A stretch of DNA of 64,000 bases from positions 415,001-479,000 of the forward strand of contig BROG01000475.1 of the NCBI GenBank assembly GCA_030159075.1. The letters are read 5' to 3'. Below the pieces are notes generated by a model. The model was given only the letters and a program-made list of their open reading frames with translations, ran no database searches and was not told the origin of the DNA. Every line of letters begins with the position of its first letter. Position 1 is the stretch's first letter. Source of the stretch: Atrina japonica (Eukaryota; Mollusca; Bivalvia; Pterioida; Pinnidae). Of this stretch, positions 1-31,449 are shown piece by piece. The position numbers and the translations under genes were made by a program.

Positions 1-1072
1 TAATCAAGTTTTTACCAAAGGAATCCTTTACATATAAACAATAGGCAGGTAACAAAGGAATATATAATTGTGATGTTATGAAAGCATGTAAAAATGTGTT
101 ATGTAATGAATATATTTATTTATTATTTTGTTCATAAGTATTGTCCGTGTCTTATTAAACTGTATGCTTTCAAATGTTTTGAAATAATATATATCATACT
201 AAGATGAAGAGATCATAGAGAAAGAATTTCAAATATATCTATACACTGGAATTTTAAACTATCATATTCAGATTCCAACGCATTTATTATCAGAACATGC
301 ATGTACAGAACCATGCGAATGACTATGTACATATCTAAGGACTCTTACACGGCAAACAATTTCTCTTTTACTCTTCCTTACACTATAGTTTTAGATAATT
401 TCTTTTGTGTAAGGATAGAAAAAATATATATTAACCCGGATATGGTAACATTATCATGATTCCGTTTACAAATGTAAAAGATCACATACGATAGCGACGT
501 TCAATTATAGGATATTTTGACTTTTGAATTTTGAGTTATTTTAAAAACAGGTCCTCCTTGGAATTACACCGGTATACATTAGGAATCGTACATTTATGAA
601 ACAGTACATAGATATGAAAAAGATATCAATTATTTAAAGATATTAAACCCTGGTAGCTATAAGACATTGATATCGTATCCCAACTACAGTTGCTGATTCT
701 ATACATGCATCGACAGTCTTTGCATTGATGTTATACTACTTATCAGAATTAATTTAAACTTATTTGCTATCACCTTCTACACGATGGCATTTCAAAAGAC
801 AAGATATGTTTCACAAGGAGATATAATTCAAATTCAGAGGATTGATGATTAAATCTCATTACCGTGTTTAAACATTTAAAATTTATTGTGTGCTCAGTCA
901 TTCACCTCAATGAAAACATATATCTCAAAATGTCGCTCTATATTAGCATAAATTTGTTAAAATAATGGCATGGTACGTCCATGGATTAAACCGAAAATGA
1001 TATCATTAAACACTCATTTTAACAGACTATATACCTCAATCACAAGGTACCTAAACACAAAGTCAGCGCTTC

Positions 1073-1230
1073 TATGACCGAGTTGTTAGTACTTCAATAT
1101 AATGCATTGCTAATCCTAGTCATTGCTGGTTCGAACCCTATGGAAACCTCGGCTGTTTGTCCATTTTTACCGGATTTGTATCTATGTCCTGGACATTCTA
1201 TTGATTTATACTTTGGTATATGAAATTTTT
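1073..1230 (+). repeat. tRNA-like head joined to a Penelope-like 3' tail
   Basis: 1073-1141 has an A-box-like GACCGAGTTGTTAG and a perfect B box GGTTCGAACCC. From about 1147 the sequence switches to the retroelement tail seen at 15605-15690 (TGTCCATTTTTACCGGATTT, then TGTATCTATGTCCTGG). It is either a SINE that uses this tail or two abutting relics. Confidence 0.5.
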
Positions 1231-3055
1231 ATATTGTTAACGTTGGTGTGTTGTTGGGTTTAGGGGTCCAGTGGCCGTTTATTTGGTACCTTGTAACAGA
1301 GATGCCTCCTTCACTATTTATACATACGAACGAAGTCCGGTGAAAAGAGTTTCGTAAGTTTGACATTATTTCACAGTGTGACACATTTGCAGCACCATTC
1401 CTTTTGTTTACTCTGGGTGTTATGAGTGTAGCTGATACCAAAACCATGATACATCTATATAATCAAGTAGCTTATAGCAAAAGATTAATACAATCTTACA
1501 TAGGTGTGTGGAGTGGATATTTATTAAGGGAATACCCATCCGAGTGGTAATTGTTATCTAATCCGGTGGTCTCTCGATTCTTGTCACGAGGTTGGATTTC
1601 CGTTTTTACTCAACACACCCATATTTGATTATTTCCCCCGTGCTTCAGGTTCATGTTTATAAAAGCAAATGAATTCAGACATAACTACTTATCCACTGCG
1701 TTCTCATAAGGCATATATAGAGCCTAGCCACCATAGAAGTTGTACGTCATAAATTGTATTGTAACGTCACATCGCGTGTAGCTTGCCAATACCCTAGGGG
1801 TTTACCATGAAATCATCCCCGTAAAAAAGAAGTAAACTTTTATGTGAAGCATTGGAAAAAATCCATCTGGCGTAGATGACGTCACGATACACGCTGAATG
1901 AAAGTGTATTATGTCAATCCGTAGGTATGGGGAGAGTAAATCATACAAGAACCTCCTTTTATTGTATATATAAAACAGATCAACTGTACATTTATTTCTT
2001 TACTAAAGCAAACAATTTCATTTATCTTTCAGTTTTCCTTCTTCAAGTTGTTACTTACACTCACAAATAGGTGTTGCTAAGATATAGCTGAAGTACTTGT
2101 GAAAGTGGTAAAATATCAAATAATTCTTTAATCATAGTTTAGTACTTCAGATTCTAGATTCTCCTCATATTGGTGGTCTTTTTGTATATTATCAACAACG
2201 ATGACAATATACAAATATTTATCTTCACTTGACATATTATGTAATGCAGAAATTTAGTTCTACCCTGTTAACGGTATTGTATTGTATATCACTGTATCGG
2301 TGAATAAATGCTACGAGTAAGCAAATATGAACTAAACAAATCTGATAGCTTATCAACATGCCAAATAAACTATTGGAATTTCAAGAAAGATAACTCGTAC
2401 AAGATGACAGTATATGAACAGTAAGTTGATTTTACTGGTATTTTACACCACGTCCACCATTTACTTCATTCATTTAACACAGACGTATTTGATTATGAAG
2501 GGGAAAAAACCTTTAACATAGTACACGAGAGAAGACCACCGGTTGCGCTTGAACCTATACTGACTACTGGTGATAGACTTCATGATTCTGTTTCACTAAT
2601 CAGTCCCAAAACTAATTGATGACTGAACTCGAGTTGTTCCCATGTAACATTTGGATGGGTGTGGCATGCAATTACCGGGAACACTGACTACTTCGGAATT
2701 GACTTCGAGTTTCGATTATCTATTGGTACTTCATTTTTATTTTAAACCCGATGCTCCTTTCACTCGGTCACGAGGCACCCACCACTACAATGAACATAAG
2801 AATCGTTTTGGTCTTCATATTATAGATGAATATCATCGTTTATGAACTACAGTTCTTACAGGTTTTCTTATGACTTCCTATTCGTCAGAGCTGGACATCT
2901 AAATAATTCTAAATATTAAATCTACCAATACACATCAACACAAATGGGCGATAAACATGTACATGGTCCACAGTGTATCATAGTTTCAGCTGTAAAATAA
3001 AGCTGTCAATTTATATATAATATATTTATATTTCAATACAAAACAATCTACCTGT

Positions 3056-3250
3056 GTTAGCCTAATGAATGAGCGTTCGGAACGAAGGCAGAATGTGTTG
3101 GGTTCGATTTCTGGTACTGCAGACTATTCTTTGAAAGATAAGCTTGTTTCCCTCCTTGCGCTCGACAAAAAGGCGCAGGACGTGTAAATGAGAGGAAAAA
3201 CAGGTTCCCAGTCACCTCAAGCCAGGCACGTTAAATGACTGTCATACCAC
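3056..3250 (+). repeat. tRNA-headed SINE-like fragment (family C)
   Basis: The start has a tRNA-like layout with a B-box-like GGTTCGATTTC, then CTTTGAAAGA, CCTCCTTGCGCTCG and a CACGTTAAATGACTGTC end. Only one copy is in the window, so family status rests on resemblance to known bivalve SINEs. Confidence 0.4.
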
Positions 3251-3718
3251 TTATATACATCTTTAGAATAAGTTAACATTTGTGTATTCATATAAGTGAA
3301 CAATTCTTGGTCCGTAGTAAAACAACACAAATAGTATATAAAAACCAACACCGAACAATAAAAATAAAAATATTAACTCTACATCATAAAAGCATGCAAT
3401 TAGTTAAGGTAATTTACGAAAATGAAGATCAATTTCAAATTCGAGGGCCTGGATTGCCTCAACGGCGTTGTGCAATTAGATATTAAACAAAACTTAGCCC
3501 TATAATAAGAGGGAAAAGATCTACTATCAATTTCAGCGTCATTTATCAAAGTTGTCCATAAATTTTGAATAGTCAATGAAGAATTTTGTAGCATCTAAGG
3601 CATGTTAATTAGTTAATGCCCAATCCCATCAAAATAGTCTTAGTATGTACAAGCAAACATCGTGTATTTCTCACACTTTAAATTGTTTAAAAAAATAAAA
3701 ATCACAATTCAGTAATAT

Positions 3719-3724
3719 TTTATT
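3719..3724 (-). terminator. Candidate poly(A) signal of the SLC18A-like gene
   Basis: Read on the minus strand this is AATAAA, about 230 nt after the stop codon. No cleavage site can be assigned from sequence, and AATAAA is common by chance in AT-rich DNA. Confidence 0.4.
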
Positions 3725-3952
3725 CGGATATATATACGTAATACAAGACTGTTCATTTTACATAGATTAAAGCGTTTTTTCTGCCATTGTATTTTCTGCT
3801 TTTGTTCAGTTAAAATGCACGGCACACAAAGAATGTCTCGCTTCCATAATATGTATGCCTAGCGTAAACAAAAGCTGTGAAAAAGATTACCTCTTGAAAA
3901 AAAGAAAGAATAATCGAGATAACGTTGACAATATACATGTATTGGGATATTA

Positions 3953-22520
<18,568 letters not shown>

Positions 22521-22538
22521 CTGTAAGGGAATGAAACG

Positions 22539-22540
<2 letters not shown>

Positions 22541-22608
<68 letters not shown>

Positions 22609-22644
22609 TTTAATAGATAGATAGATAGATAGATAGATAGTTTA

Positions 22645-22675
<31 letters not shown>
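22541..22675. repeat. (GATA)n microsatellite beside SLC18A-like exon 1
   Basis: GATA units with two TTTAATAGATAG interruptions lie 20 bp upstream, in gene sense, of the TM1 exon acceptor. On the minus strand the open frame runs through as a Leu-Ser-Ile-Tyr repeat. Confidence 0.95.
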
Positions 22676-22676
<1 letters not shown>

Positions 22677-22759
22677 GCAGGCAGGCAAAAAAATAGATAC
22701 TGACCATTTTACCCATTGCACTGTACAAGAAGACAGAATTCTTGGAGACAATTATCAGA

Positions 22760-24095
22760 AAGTTTTGATTAAAGGAGTATTTGGAGACATTGCTTTGCTA
22801 TCTATTTAACACTCCGATAGTGATGTTGATGAGATTTTTCAATCAATAGCCAACGCATTAAAAGATACTCAGATATTGTAATACAGTAGCTTTAATAACT
22901 AATCTTACAAACAGAAAAACAGAATGATTAATATCAAGTATTTAGTTATGGTTGTTGCTTTCTGAGTACCACGGTCAGTTCACTAGTTTTTACACGGCTG
23001 TTCATATTTCTTTGATTGCACAGTTCTCTTGTTACCATAATGAATACCTTTATAAAGGCGCACTGCTCTAACTACTTGACATGGGAACCAACCCAAAAAG
23101 CGTTTTTAAGTGATGAGGTATAGTGTTTGTATAAGTGACTTCTAAAGGCATTCGTCGTTATTGTTAATCATATTATTTCATCGCCAATCAATTACAGTTC
23201 AATATGCGTAAATAGAGTGCACATTAAACGGCAGCAATTGTAAAATTGTCTTTTATGTCTTTTTTTTTTAGAATGAGTCTTGGTCAGACAGAGCAGGAGC
23301 AATATTGAAGATGTTCAAAACCCCAACACAGTACAACAAACTGGACTTAGCTGAAAATGTAATAACATTACAATAGAAATTAAGATGCAAATAAAAATTA
23401 TCAAAAATAAATATACCATCTAAAACATTACTGTTACGTTAAGATTTGTGTGCGCTTCTTGTGAACGTTAGTAAATTGTTTTTCTATTAACCATTCACAT
23501 TGTCTTCTGCATAATTGTGCTGATTCTTGATAAGATGTCCCTTCCGTTTGAAATTCATAAATTGCTAGTGTCGTAGGGTTCGGTCGATCACAAACCACCT
23601 CAGGGGTGTTTATATAGTTTTCATCGTTTATTATTGGTACGATGACAAATATGACGGTGACAAAATGACAGCAAATATATGACGGCAAAGATATGACGGC
23701 AAATATATGACCTACAAAAAATTAAATATTACTATTACCAACACGTATACATGTAACTCTCACGCAAGTCAAGTTAATATAAAAAATGTTATACAATTCA
23801 AAATAAAATAAAGTTTTATAATAATTTTATTCTATTAAGTAATTTATAAACACTTCATTCACGTTTATATTATGAATTTATACATTAGCAGTAACTGCTA
23901 AGTGAAAATGTTTCACTTCTTTTCATGACGAAGTTCATAGTCAGAGTGTCCATGAAGGTTAGTTTTTCAAAAAAGTGTGGAAAATTATTTTAACTTACTC
24001 ACAAAATTTGTTTGACCACTTTTATACATGGACATATACAAACACAGGGAATGAATTACAAAGACGTAATATCATATGACATAACAATATTATAT
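22760..24095. other. Region upstream of the transporter, nothing firm
   Basis: The promoter and first exon of the SLC18A-like gene should lie in or beyond this stretch, but none can be pinned down. A minus-strand ORF of 84 codons at 23434-23688 (with VVCDRPNPTTLAIYEF) has a non-repetitive look, yet no family was recognised. Confidence 0.35.
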
Positions 24096-24189
24096 ATATT
24101 ACCATTTTCTGTGAATTTGTAGTCAGCTGGTTATGAAATTCATTTTGTATAATTGACTTTAAGGTGGCGTTTTTCATAAAAAAAAACAA

Positions 24190-25545
24190 ATACCAAAGTA
24201 TAAATCTTTAGAATGTCAAGAACACAGATACAAATCAAGAAAAAATGGACAAACACGGATCTCTGGAGACCAGGAGGTAGGATCAGGTGTCATGGAGGAG
24301 TAAGAATCCCCTGTCGAAAGATCACACCCGCCGTGAGTCCACAGTCAAGTCCAAATGAAATACGTGAGGAACGAATCCTCGTCACAGTTGGTACAGAGGT
24401 CTCAACAACCGCCCGAAAAGGCAACTCAACATTTCACCCAGTGAAACAGAGTAATCGCAAACAAGACTATTATACCGACAGTAAAATTTGCGGAATATTG
24501 ACATCATCAAACGCGGTTTTCGATATCCCTGTGTCAATAATTTGTCAATGAGTAGTTTACATCCGTATATGGACTGCTCATATGTTGAATACGCCCTGGC
24601 ATATCGGATCATTTGTGAAATATAATTTCCATATACGGGTGACTGTGGGATGTTACTACATAAATGTGGAAAATTTACGATTGGAAAGCCAAAATCGTCG
24701 CGTTTGTCATATAGCTTAATTGCCAATTTCCAGTCTGTGTCTATAGTAAGTAAAATGTCTAAGTACGAAGTATGTGTGCTTGATTCTGTTGTATCTTTAA
24801 TTTCTAGTTCGTTGGCATATATCGCATGGACATATGAATGAAAATTGTCATTATTAATCGACAAAACGTCGTCTATATATCGAAAGGACACCGCTAGCTT
24901 TATCTTCTTTTGATTCAGCAGTTTCTGTATGAAGTCTGCTTTGTATGATTAAAGGAACAGTTCGGCCAATAAAGGGACACAATTGGTCCCCAAAGAAATG
25001 TCAACAGTTTATTGAAAGACAACGTCTCCGAACATTACAAATATATTGCCTATTAGAAATTCCAGCATGTTTTTATATCAACTTCAGTGTATTTTTATGT
25101 AAAATCAGAGTGGTGTTTGACAAAATAAGTATCATGATAACCAATCACTAGATATTTCAATTTTTGGGTACCACCTTTAGTGAAATAAAAGTTGTCTATG
25201 ATGCTAAAAAGTATTTCTAGAAGTGGAATAGTTTTGTAAAGAGTAGAGAAGTCGTATGTTTTGATACTGTGAATTTGAGAAAAATTGTGTGCCTTTAAGT
25301 TTTCTAAAAGTTGTTTAGAATTTTTAAGTACCACATCTGGTTTACACCGATTCTGGAATAAGCAACTGTACAGTATTGCTGAAGTTTCTCCTTAACGGCT
25401 GTCAATATCTTGGCAAGGAGTAAAGATAAAGGTTTGGTAGAACATTTGCTGGATCCTGCTATGTACCTCTGCTTGTATAGGGTTTTATGAAATTTAAGTA
25501 TCCAATGTAAATACCGTAAACCCGTTTGTAATTGAATAGCTTGAT
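24190..25545 (-). pseudogene. Penelope-like reverse transcriptase, decayed, longest copy
   Basis: In order on the minus strand: an N-terminal RT block (KQRYIAGSSKCSTKPLSLLL), TYDFSTLYKTIPL (25095-25334), a frameshifted middle, then the catalytic FRYIDDVL and DKRDDFGFPIVNFPHLCSNI (24382-24891). A YIDD active site, a KxRYI block and the SYLDILL motif fit the Penelope-like group better than LINEs, but no GIY-YIG domain is seen and classification is tentative. Several frameshifts and stops show it is dead. Its 3' tail (24190-24480) is the sequence repeated about ten times in the window. Confidence 0.75.
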
Positions 25546-25554
25546 GCGATGCTA

Positions 25555-26070
25555 GATGTATAGCTATATATTTACATACCGACTGTAATTTCCTTCATTA
25601 CAGTTATACAGAATGACTGTATTGTTATATCAATAAAATCAGTGATCTAAGTGTTAACCGCTAGCTGGCGTAGGAATGCCTGAATATCTAAGAAACCCTT
25701 TCCATGACCATGAATCGGCAGCGATTTTTCGGACAAGTATTCTCTGTACATATGAGTGAATCAATAAAGAATAAAATAACACACATTCATTCCAGAAAGA
25801 AATCGAAAACACAAGACTAGGCCTGCATCTGTAGCACACTGTAGATGTCCATATCATAGGCCTATTGCGATAGATCTAGGTCATGTTATGAAAAGAAACA
25901 CAGGCCACAGGAATGAAAATTTGCTTCGTAGTTACGTTGCTTGTAAGTAAGTTGAAAAGGGAGTCAGGTCTAGTGCAATTTTGTCCTGCATCTCTGATAA
26001 ACAACTTGCTTTTCCGTCACCATATAGGCTATTCCTGTCAGAAACAATTTGTCACTCGCATCGCGTGAAA
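25555..26070 (-). repeat. Repeat R, inverted arm (copy 1)
   Basis: The reverse complement matches 27150-27640 and 29300-29760 through GCATTCCTACGCCA, CGGTTAACAC, AATTGTTTCTGACAGGAAT, GTTTATCAGAGATGC and TTGCACTAGACCT. With copy 2 it forms a large imperfect inverted repeat with a spacer of about 1.1 kb. Confidence 0.85.
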
Positions 26071-26679
26071 TCGACTCTCAGTTCACCTCAAATCCTATAT
26101 ATTGCTAGGCCAATCTTGTTTTTCACAACCTGTAATGTTAATGTCGAGCATAAATAGTGTTCATAGGTTTCTCAGTAAATTGACGGGATACTCTATATGA
26201 TCAGCTGGTAAAAACTGAAGTCTGAATTGACACATGGATCTATTATAATTTATAGGCCTACACGGATTTTCCATAATGAACGTGTCGATAATTATCTTTT
26301 AAACAGAACAATAAAAGTTTGTTATTTCACAACATAATCTGCATTTGTCTTGTTTCCTTGATTTGAAGTATTTGCTAGTGGGCTAGCCTATATACTGATA
26401 TAGGTCTAATTACAAATTCGTCACCTCTTCACAGTTCACGGCACTTCGTGCTGCACAGAATTTTTTACATGAGCAATTGCTTTTATACCCCGATGATGTT
26501 CAAAAAATGAAAAACAATCCTTAAATGAAATGTAAGGCGTGGTCTTCAATTTAAAATATGGCGGAACACAGGACTGAATTTTATTGTGATTTAGAACATT
26601 GCCAACATTTAAAGCGTCTATACCTTTATTTGTAACTTTAAGTTTTAGGAAAAGACGTTTCTAGTCTGAACAGTCATCG

Positions 26680-28340
26680 TTTGTAACAATGACGTTACAG
26701 CTAAATAGCTGTGTGAGACGAGAAGTAGTTCCCCTTCTCTGCCCGGAAATACTAAATAAAATTACGGTTTATTTTCTTATGTTCATATCATTTTGAAAGA
26801 AACTAGTGCTATAGAAAAGTTTTAATACTTATTGTCAGAGCTAGTTCGAGTTTATTTTAAAATATTCGACTGCTTGGTGAAGGAAGGCTGACTGTGTTAG
26901 AAGAGAATTGAAAACGCAATTGGCCGCGCACATAGCTATGCTGTATTTACAACAGATTTGCGTTTGAATTCTGATATATTAATAGTGGAATACACCAAAG
27001 AAAGTTTGAGTATGACTTACGAGAAGGGAGACAGCTAATATTCGTTCATGGCGACTGGAAGTAGCCATTTTATTTGACATTTTTTACCATTTAGCTGAGA
27101 ACCATGATGACTGATTCGTACGTAACTTAGGTTAATACTGCACACGGCCTGATTTCACAGAGTGACGAATTGTTTCTGACAGGAATATCCGGTGGAGGCA
27201 AACAAATCGACCTGTTTATCAGAGATGCTAGACAAAGTTGCACTAGACCTAAATCTCTTTTACTGTTTAACAGACTAGTTACACTTGTAACTACGGTGCG
27301 AACTTTCATTTCTGTGGTCTGATGTTCTGGTCATAACATGACCTAGGCATATCGCAATATGGACCTTTAGGCTGTACAATGTAGATGTAGTCTTGTGTCT
27401 CTTATTTCTTTCTCTGATTTTTTCTTGTTTTGTAGAAATGTATGATTTAGTAAATAAGAAATAAATATGTGATATTCTATTATTTATTGATTCGTTCATG
27501 CATTCCTACGCCAAAAACTAAAGCGGTTAACAGTCCGGTCACATGACTACAATTACTGACATATGCATTACATCGCTCTATATACTTGCAATACAGGAAA
27601 TTGCAGTGGGTATGTGAATATTAATTTATTAAATTTTATAGTGAAAAATAAGGATTTTAAAAACTTATATTTTAAATTAATTGATATTTTCATTATTTTC
27701 ATTATTTTCATTATCATTGTTTTTTTATATCAACTTCGGTGTATATAAATAATCAAAAATGCATAACACATGTAAGACATGTTACGTAATAACTGTTTTA
27801 ATGTCTCTCTCCAGTAAAATTAATGGTTTTAATTGATGCATTTAAATATTTTAAAGCTAAAATAAAAATATTCTTTACATTTCTTCAACGTTTATGTTTG
27901 AAAACCCAATCCTTTTATGATTTCATGAATATTGTATAATTCATTTATCTCAGCAGTTACTAAATTCAAGTGAGCCGGCCTGGCGCTGGCGGTAGCGCTC
28001 TCGACTCTTGATCGCGAGGTCGTAAGTTCGAGTCCAGCCGGCGTCAGGTCGGTTTCCTGTCCTTCGGATGAGACAGTAAAAACCGAGGTCTCGTATCACA
28101 CTAGGTGTCGGCACATTAAAGAACCCTCACTGCTCAATGACCGTAATTGTTGAGCATAGGCCAAAATTTAAAGCCCTTCGCCGGCATTTTGTGACGTCTC
28201 CATGTGAGTGACAGATTCTCGAGTGGGACGTTAAACAACAATAAACAAACAAAAACAAACTAAATTCAAGTCATGGCGTGTCAGAATTTTGTTGTAGCTT
28301 CTCTATTCTATTCCTATTTTCAATGTAGCCAAAACAGTAG
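26680..28340 (+). repeat. Repeat R, copy 2, carrying a SINE
   Basis: It is a direct duplicate of 28960-30480: TAGCTGTGTGAGACGAGAA, GAATTGAAAACGCA, CATCGCTCTATATACTTGCA and TCTCTCCAGTAAAATTAATG occur in the same order in both. The distal part is interrupted by a SINE at 27972-28258. Confidence 0.87.
27972..28258 (+). repeat. SINE family B (tRNA-Lys-like head), full length, with target duplication
   Basis: The head GAGCCGGCCTGGCGCTGGCG and the B box AGTTCGAGTCC are tRNA-derived; the anticodon-arm region GACTCTTGAT resembles tRNA-Lys(CUU). The body has GTGTCGGCACATTAAAGAAC and the tail is (AAAC)n. It is flanked by the 13-bp direct repeat ACTAAATTCAAGT (27959-27971 and 28259-28271). Confidence 0.92.
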
Positions 28341-28519
28341 TATAAATGCAATAGATAATGGAACATTTTTTTTTCATAATCCATTGCATTTATACTCAAT
28401 GCTCTCCTAAAAATGAAAAACAATCCTTAAGTACTCAAATTAAAATCATCCATCCTCCAAAGTAATGAAGCATATTTAGACTTATGTGAAACAAAACCTT
28501 TGGCATTTATATCTATGAT

Positions 28520-28888
<369 letters not shown>

Positions 28889-28959
28889 TATTACCATTTT
28901 CTGTGAATCCCTTGTCAACTGGTTATTCTATATAATTGGTTTTGCGGTGGGAGTTTTTT

Positions 28960-30480
28960 CATATGACGTAACAGCTAAACAGCTGTGTGAGACGAGAATG
29001 GTTCCCCTTTTCTGTCCGGAAATACTAAATAGAATTAAGGTTTATTTTCCTATCATTTTGAAAGAAATTAGTGATATGGAAATTTTTGAATGAGTGTCAG
29101 ATTTGTTTTGAAGTTATTTTAAAATATTCGTCTGCTTGGTACCGGAAGGTTAACTGTGTCAGAAGAGAATTGAAAATGCAAATGGCCGCGCCCATGACTA
29201 TGCTGTATAATGTATTTACAACGAATTCGCTTTTGAATTCTGGTATATTATTAATGGGATATACCATAGAAAGTCTGAGTGTGACGAGAAGGGATACAGC
29301 TAATTGTTTCTGATAGGAATTCCCGATAGAGGCAAACAAATCGACCTCTTTATCAGAGATTTTTTACAAAGCTGCACTAGACCTAACTCTTTTTTCTGTT
29401 GAACTTTCATTTTTGTGGTCTGTGGTTCTGATCATAACATTATAACATGGCCTAGATATATGGCGATATGAGCCTATAGGCTGTACAGTGTGCTATGGAT
29501 GTAGAGTTATTCTTGTGTTTCTGATTTCTTTCTGCGATTTTTGTTTTTGTTTTGTGGTAATATATGGTTTTTAGGATTAAATAATTAAGGAGTAAATATG
29601 TGATATTCTATTATCTATAAATCATCTTTGCATCCCTACGCCAAAATGTAAAGTGGTTAACACTCGGATCACGTGACTGCAAATGCAGACAAATCCAATA
29701 CATCGCTCTATATACTTGCAATGAAGGGAATTGCAGTCGGTATGTAAATATAACTATGTACATCAGGATTCACGGTGGATTAGTTGACGCAACCCATATC
29801 GCTTTGCAATAGCCTTTTTCAATCCACAAAATAGTTTTTTATAGTTCGCTGTCCACGGTCGACTAATTGAAGCAACTCATATCACCTTGAAACAACCTTC
29901 GTCAATCTATACAGTAGTTCTTTATAGGTCTCTTTACACGGTGAACTACTTTAACAAGGCCTTGTCATCTTGTCACAACATTTGTCAATCCATATAATAA
30001 ACAACTGGTCTAATGCAACTTCATGTACTAACATATCATTATATAAATAAAGCCGGCTGGGTCAATGAGATTTGTGCAGCCCTGTTAGTTATTTATATAA
30101 TTATGTTTAACTAAGTGCAGCTTGAGGTTCGTTTATACAACCTCTTGAGAGAGGTATAAAAAAAGTTATGGTAGAAACAAATTAAAAATAAACTTTCTGC
30201 ATAACACATGCTACGTAATAAATGACTTAATGTCTCTCTCCAGTAAAATTAATGGTTTTAATTGATGCATTTAAATATTTTAAGGCTAAAATAAGAGTAT
30301 TCTTTACATTTCTTCAACATTTATGTTTGAAAACCCAATCCTTATACGACTTCATAAATATTTTAGAATTCCTTTACCTCAGCAGTTACTAAAGACAGGT
30401 CATGGCGTGTCAGTATTCTGTTGTTGCTTCTCTTTTCTATTCCCATTATATTTTTTTCAATGTAGCCAGTTTGCTGTCTG
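28960..30480 (+). repeat. Repeat R, copy 3, without the SINE
   Basis: It parallels copy 2 but lacks about 120 bp corresponding to 27045-27165. It carries extra tandem units at 29752-30000. At 30387 it reads GTTACTAAAGACAGGTCATG where copy 2 has the SINE. Confidence 0.87.
29752..30000. repeat. 83-bp tandem repeat, array 1 (about 3 units)
   Basis: Units contain TTTATAGTTCGCTGTCCACG and CAACCTTCGTCAATC. The array starts with AACTATGTACATCAGGATT, the same sequence that starts array 2. Confidence 0.8.
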
Positions 30481-30674
30481 TTATGGGGACATTGTTCCTC
30501 ATTATATAACATTTTCCATCAGAAACGTCCCCTATTTACAAAACAATTTGTCCCTTGCAAAAAGTTTTGCATGTAAAATTTACAAAACTAACGTCATACT
30601 TTTGTAATATATACATCATCAGACTTTATTAAGAGTATCGATAATCGTAAGATAATTAACAAATATGATGAAAC

Positions 30675-31085
30675 ATAACTATGTACATCAGGATTATCAG
30701 AATAGTTCTTTATAGTTCGCTGTCCACGGTCGACTACTTGAAGCAACTCATGTCACCTTGTAACAACCTTCGTCAATCCATAGAGTAGTTCTTTATAGGT
30801 CTCTTTACACGGTGATCTACTTCAACCAGCCCTTGTCATCTTGTCACAACCTTTGTCAATCCATAGAATAGTTCTTTATAGGACGCTGTCCACGGTGGAC
30901 TACCTCAACCAACTCTTGTCATCTTGTCACAACTTTCGTCAATACATAGAATAGTTATTTATAGGTCGCCGTCCACGGTGGACTACCTCAACCAACTCTT
31001 GTCATCTTGTCACAACTTTCGTCAATACATAGAATAGTTATTTATAGGTCGCCGTCCACGGTGGACTACTTGTAGAATTCCATGT
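30675..31085. repeat. 83-bp tandem repeat, array 2 (about 5 units)
   Basis: Units contain GTCCACGGTGGACTACCTCA and TTGTCATCTTGTCACAAC. Two neighbouring units around 30940-31060 are almost identical, so expansion is recent. GTCCACGGTGGAC is a near-palindrome. Confidence 0.88.
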
Positions 31086-31309
31086 CAAAATGTAACAACA
31101 CAAAACTACAGATACCACTTATCAATCCTTAGGATGCCTATGAGACAAATTACAAATCTGGTGAACATTAGAAAACAAGAGATCTTTGAAAAGGTTGAAC
31201 GGAGTTTTATATACATAAATATTCGCATTTCCCACATTCTAAATGTATAAATGGGAATTTGCAAATACGTTTATGTTGAAAGTATAATGAAGATGTACTG
31301 ATGGAGATT

Positions 31310-31445
31310 CGAAACACCAAGACAATAAGTATACGACAAATTAGAAATAACAACGGTTTCAACAAGAAAAACAATTGCGAATCCTAAAGAGGATGGGACC
31401 AGGTGTTCAGAAGGAGTCAGCGTCCCTTGTTAGCACGCCACATTT
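31310..31445 (-). repeat. Weak Penelope-like tail relic, minus strand
   Basis: GGATGGGACCAGGTGTTCAG and AAGGAGTCAGCGTCCCTTGT parallel GGTAGGATCAGGTGTCATGG and the bases after it at 24275. It is heavily diverged. Confidence 0.45.
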
Positions 31446-31449
31446 ATCG

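Larger units (their letters stand above)
1..3700. other. 3' flank of the transporter, repeat relics only
   Basis: I see no exon or long conserved ORF here. Recognisable pieces are a tRNA-like head plus retroelement tail near 1073-1230, a faint SINE-A-like stretch near 1500-1620, and a tRNA-headed fragment at 3056-3250. The rest is AT-rich unique-looking DNA. Confidence 0.5.

Noticed and set aside
27972..28045. A functional tRNA-Lys gene
   Set aside because: tRNA-like head only; flanking 13-bp target duplications and two other copies show it is a SINE.
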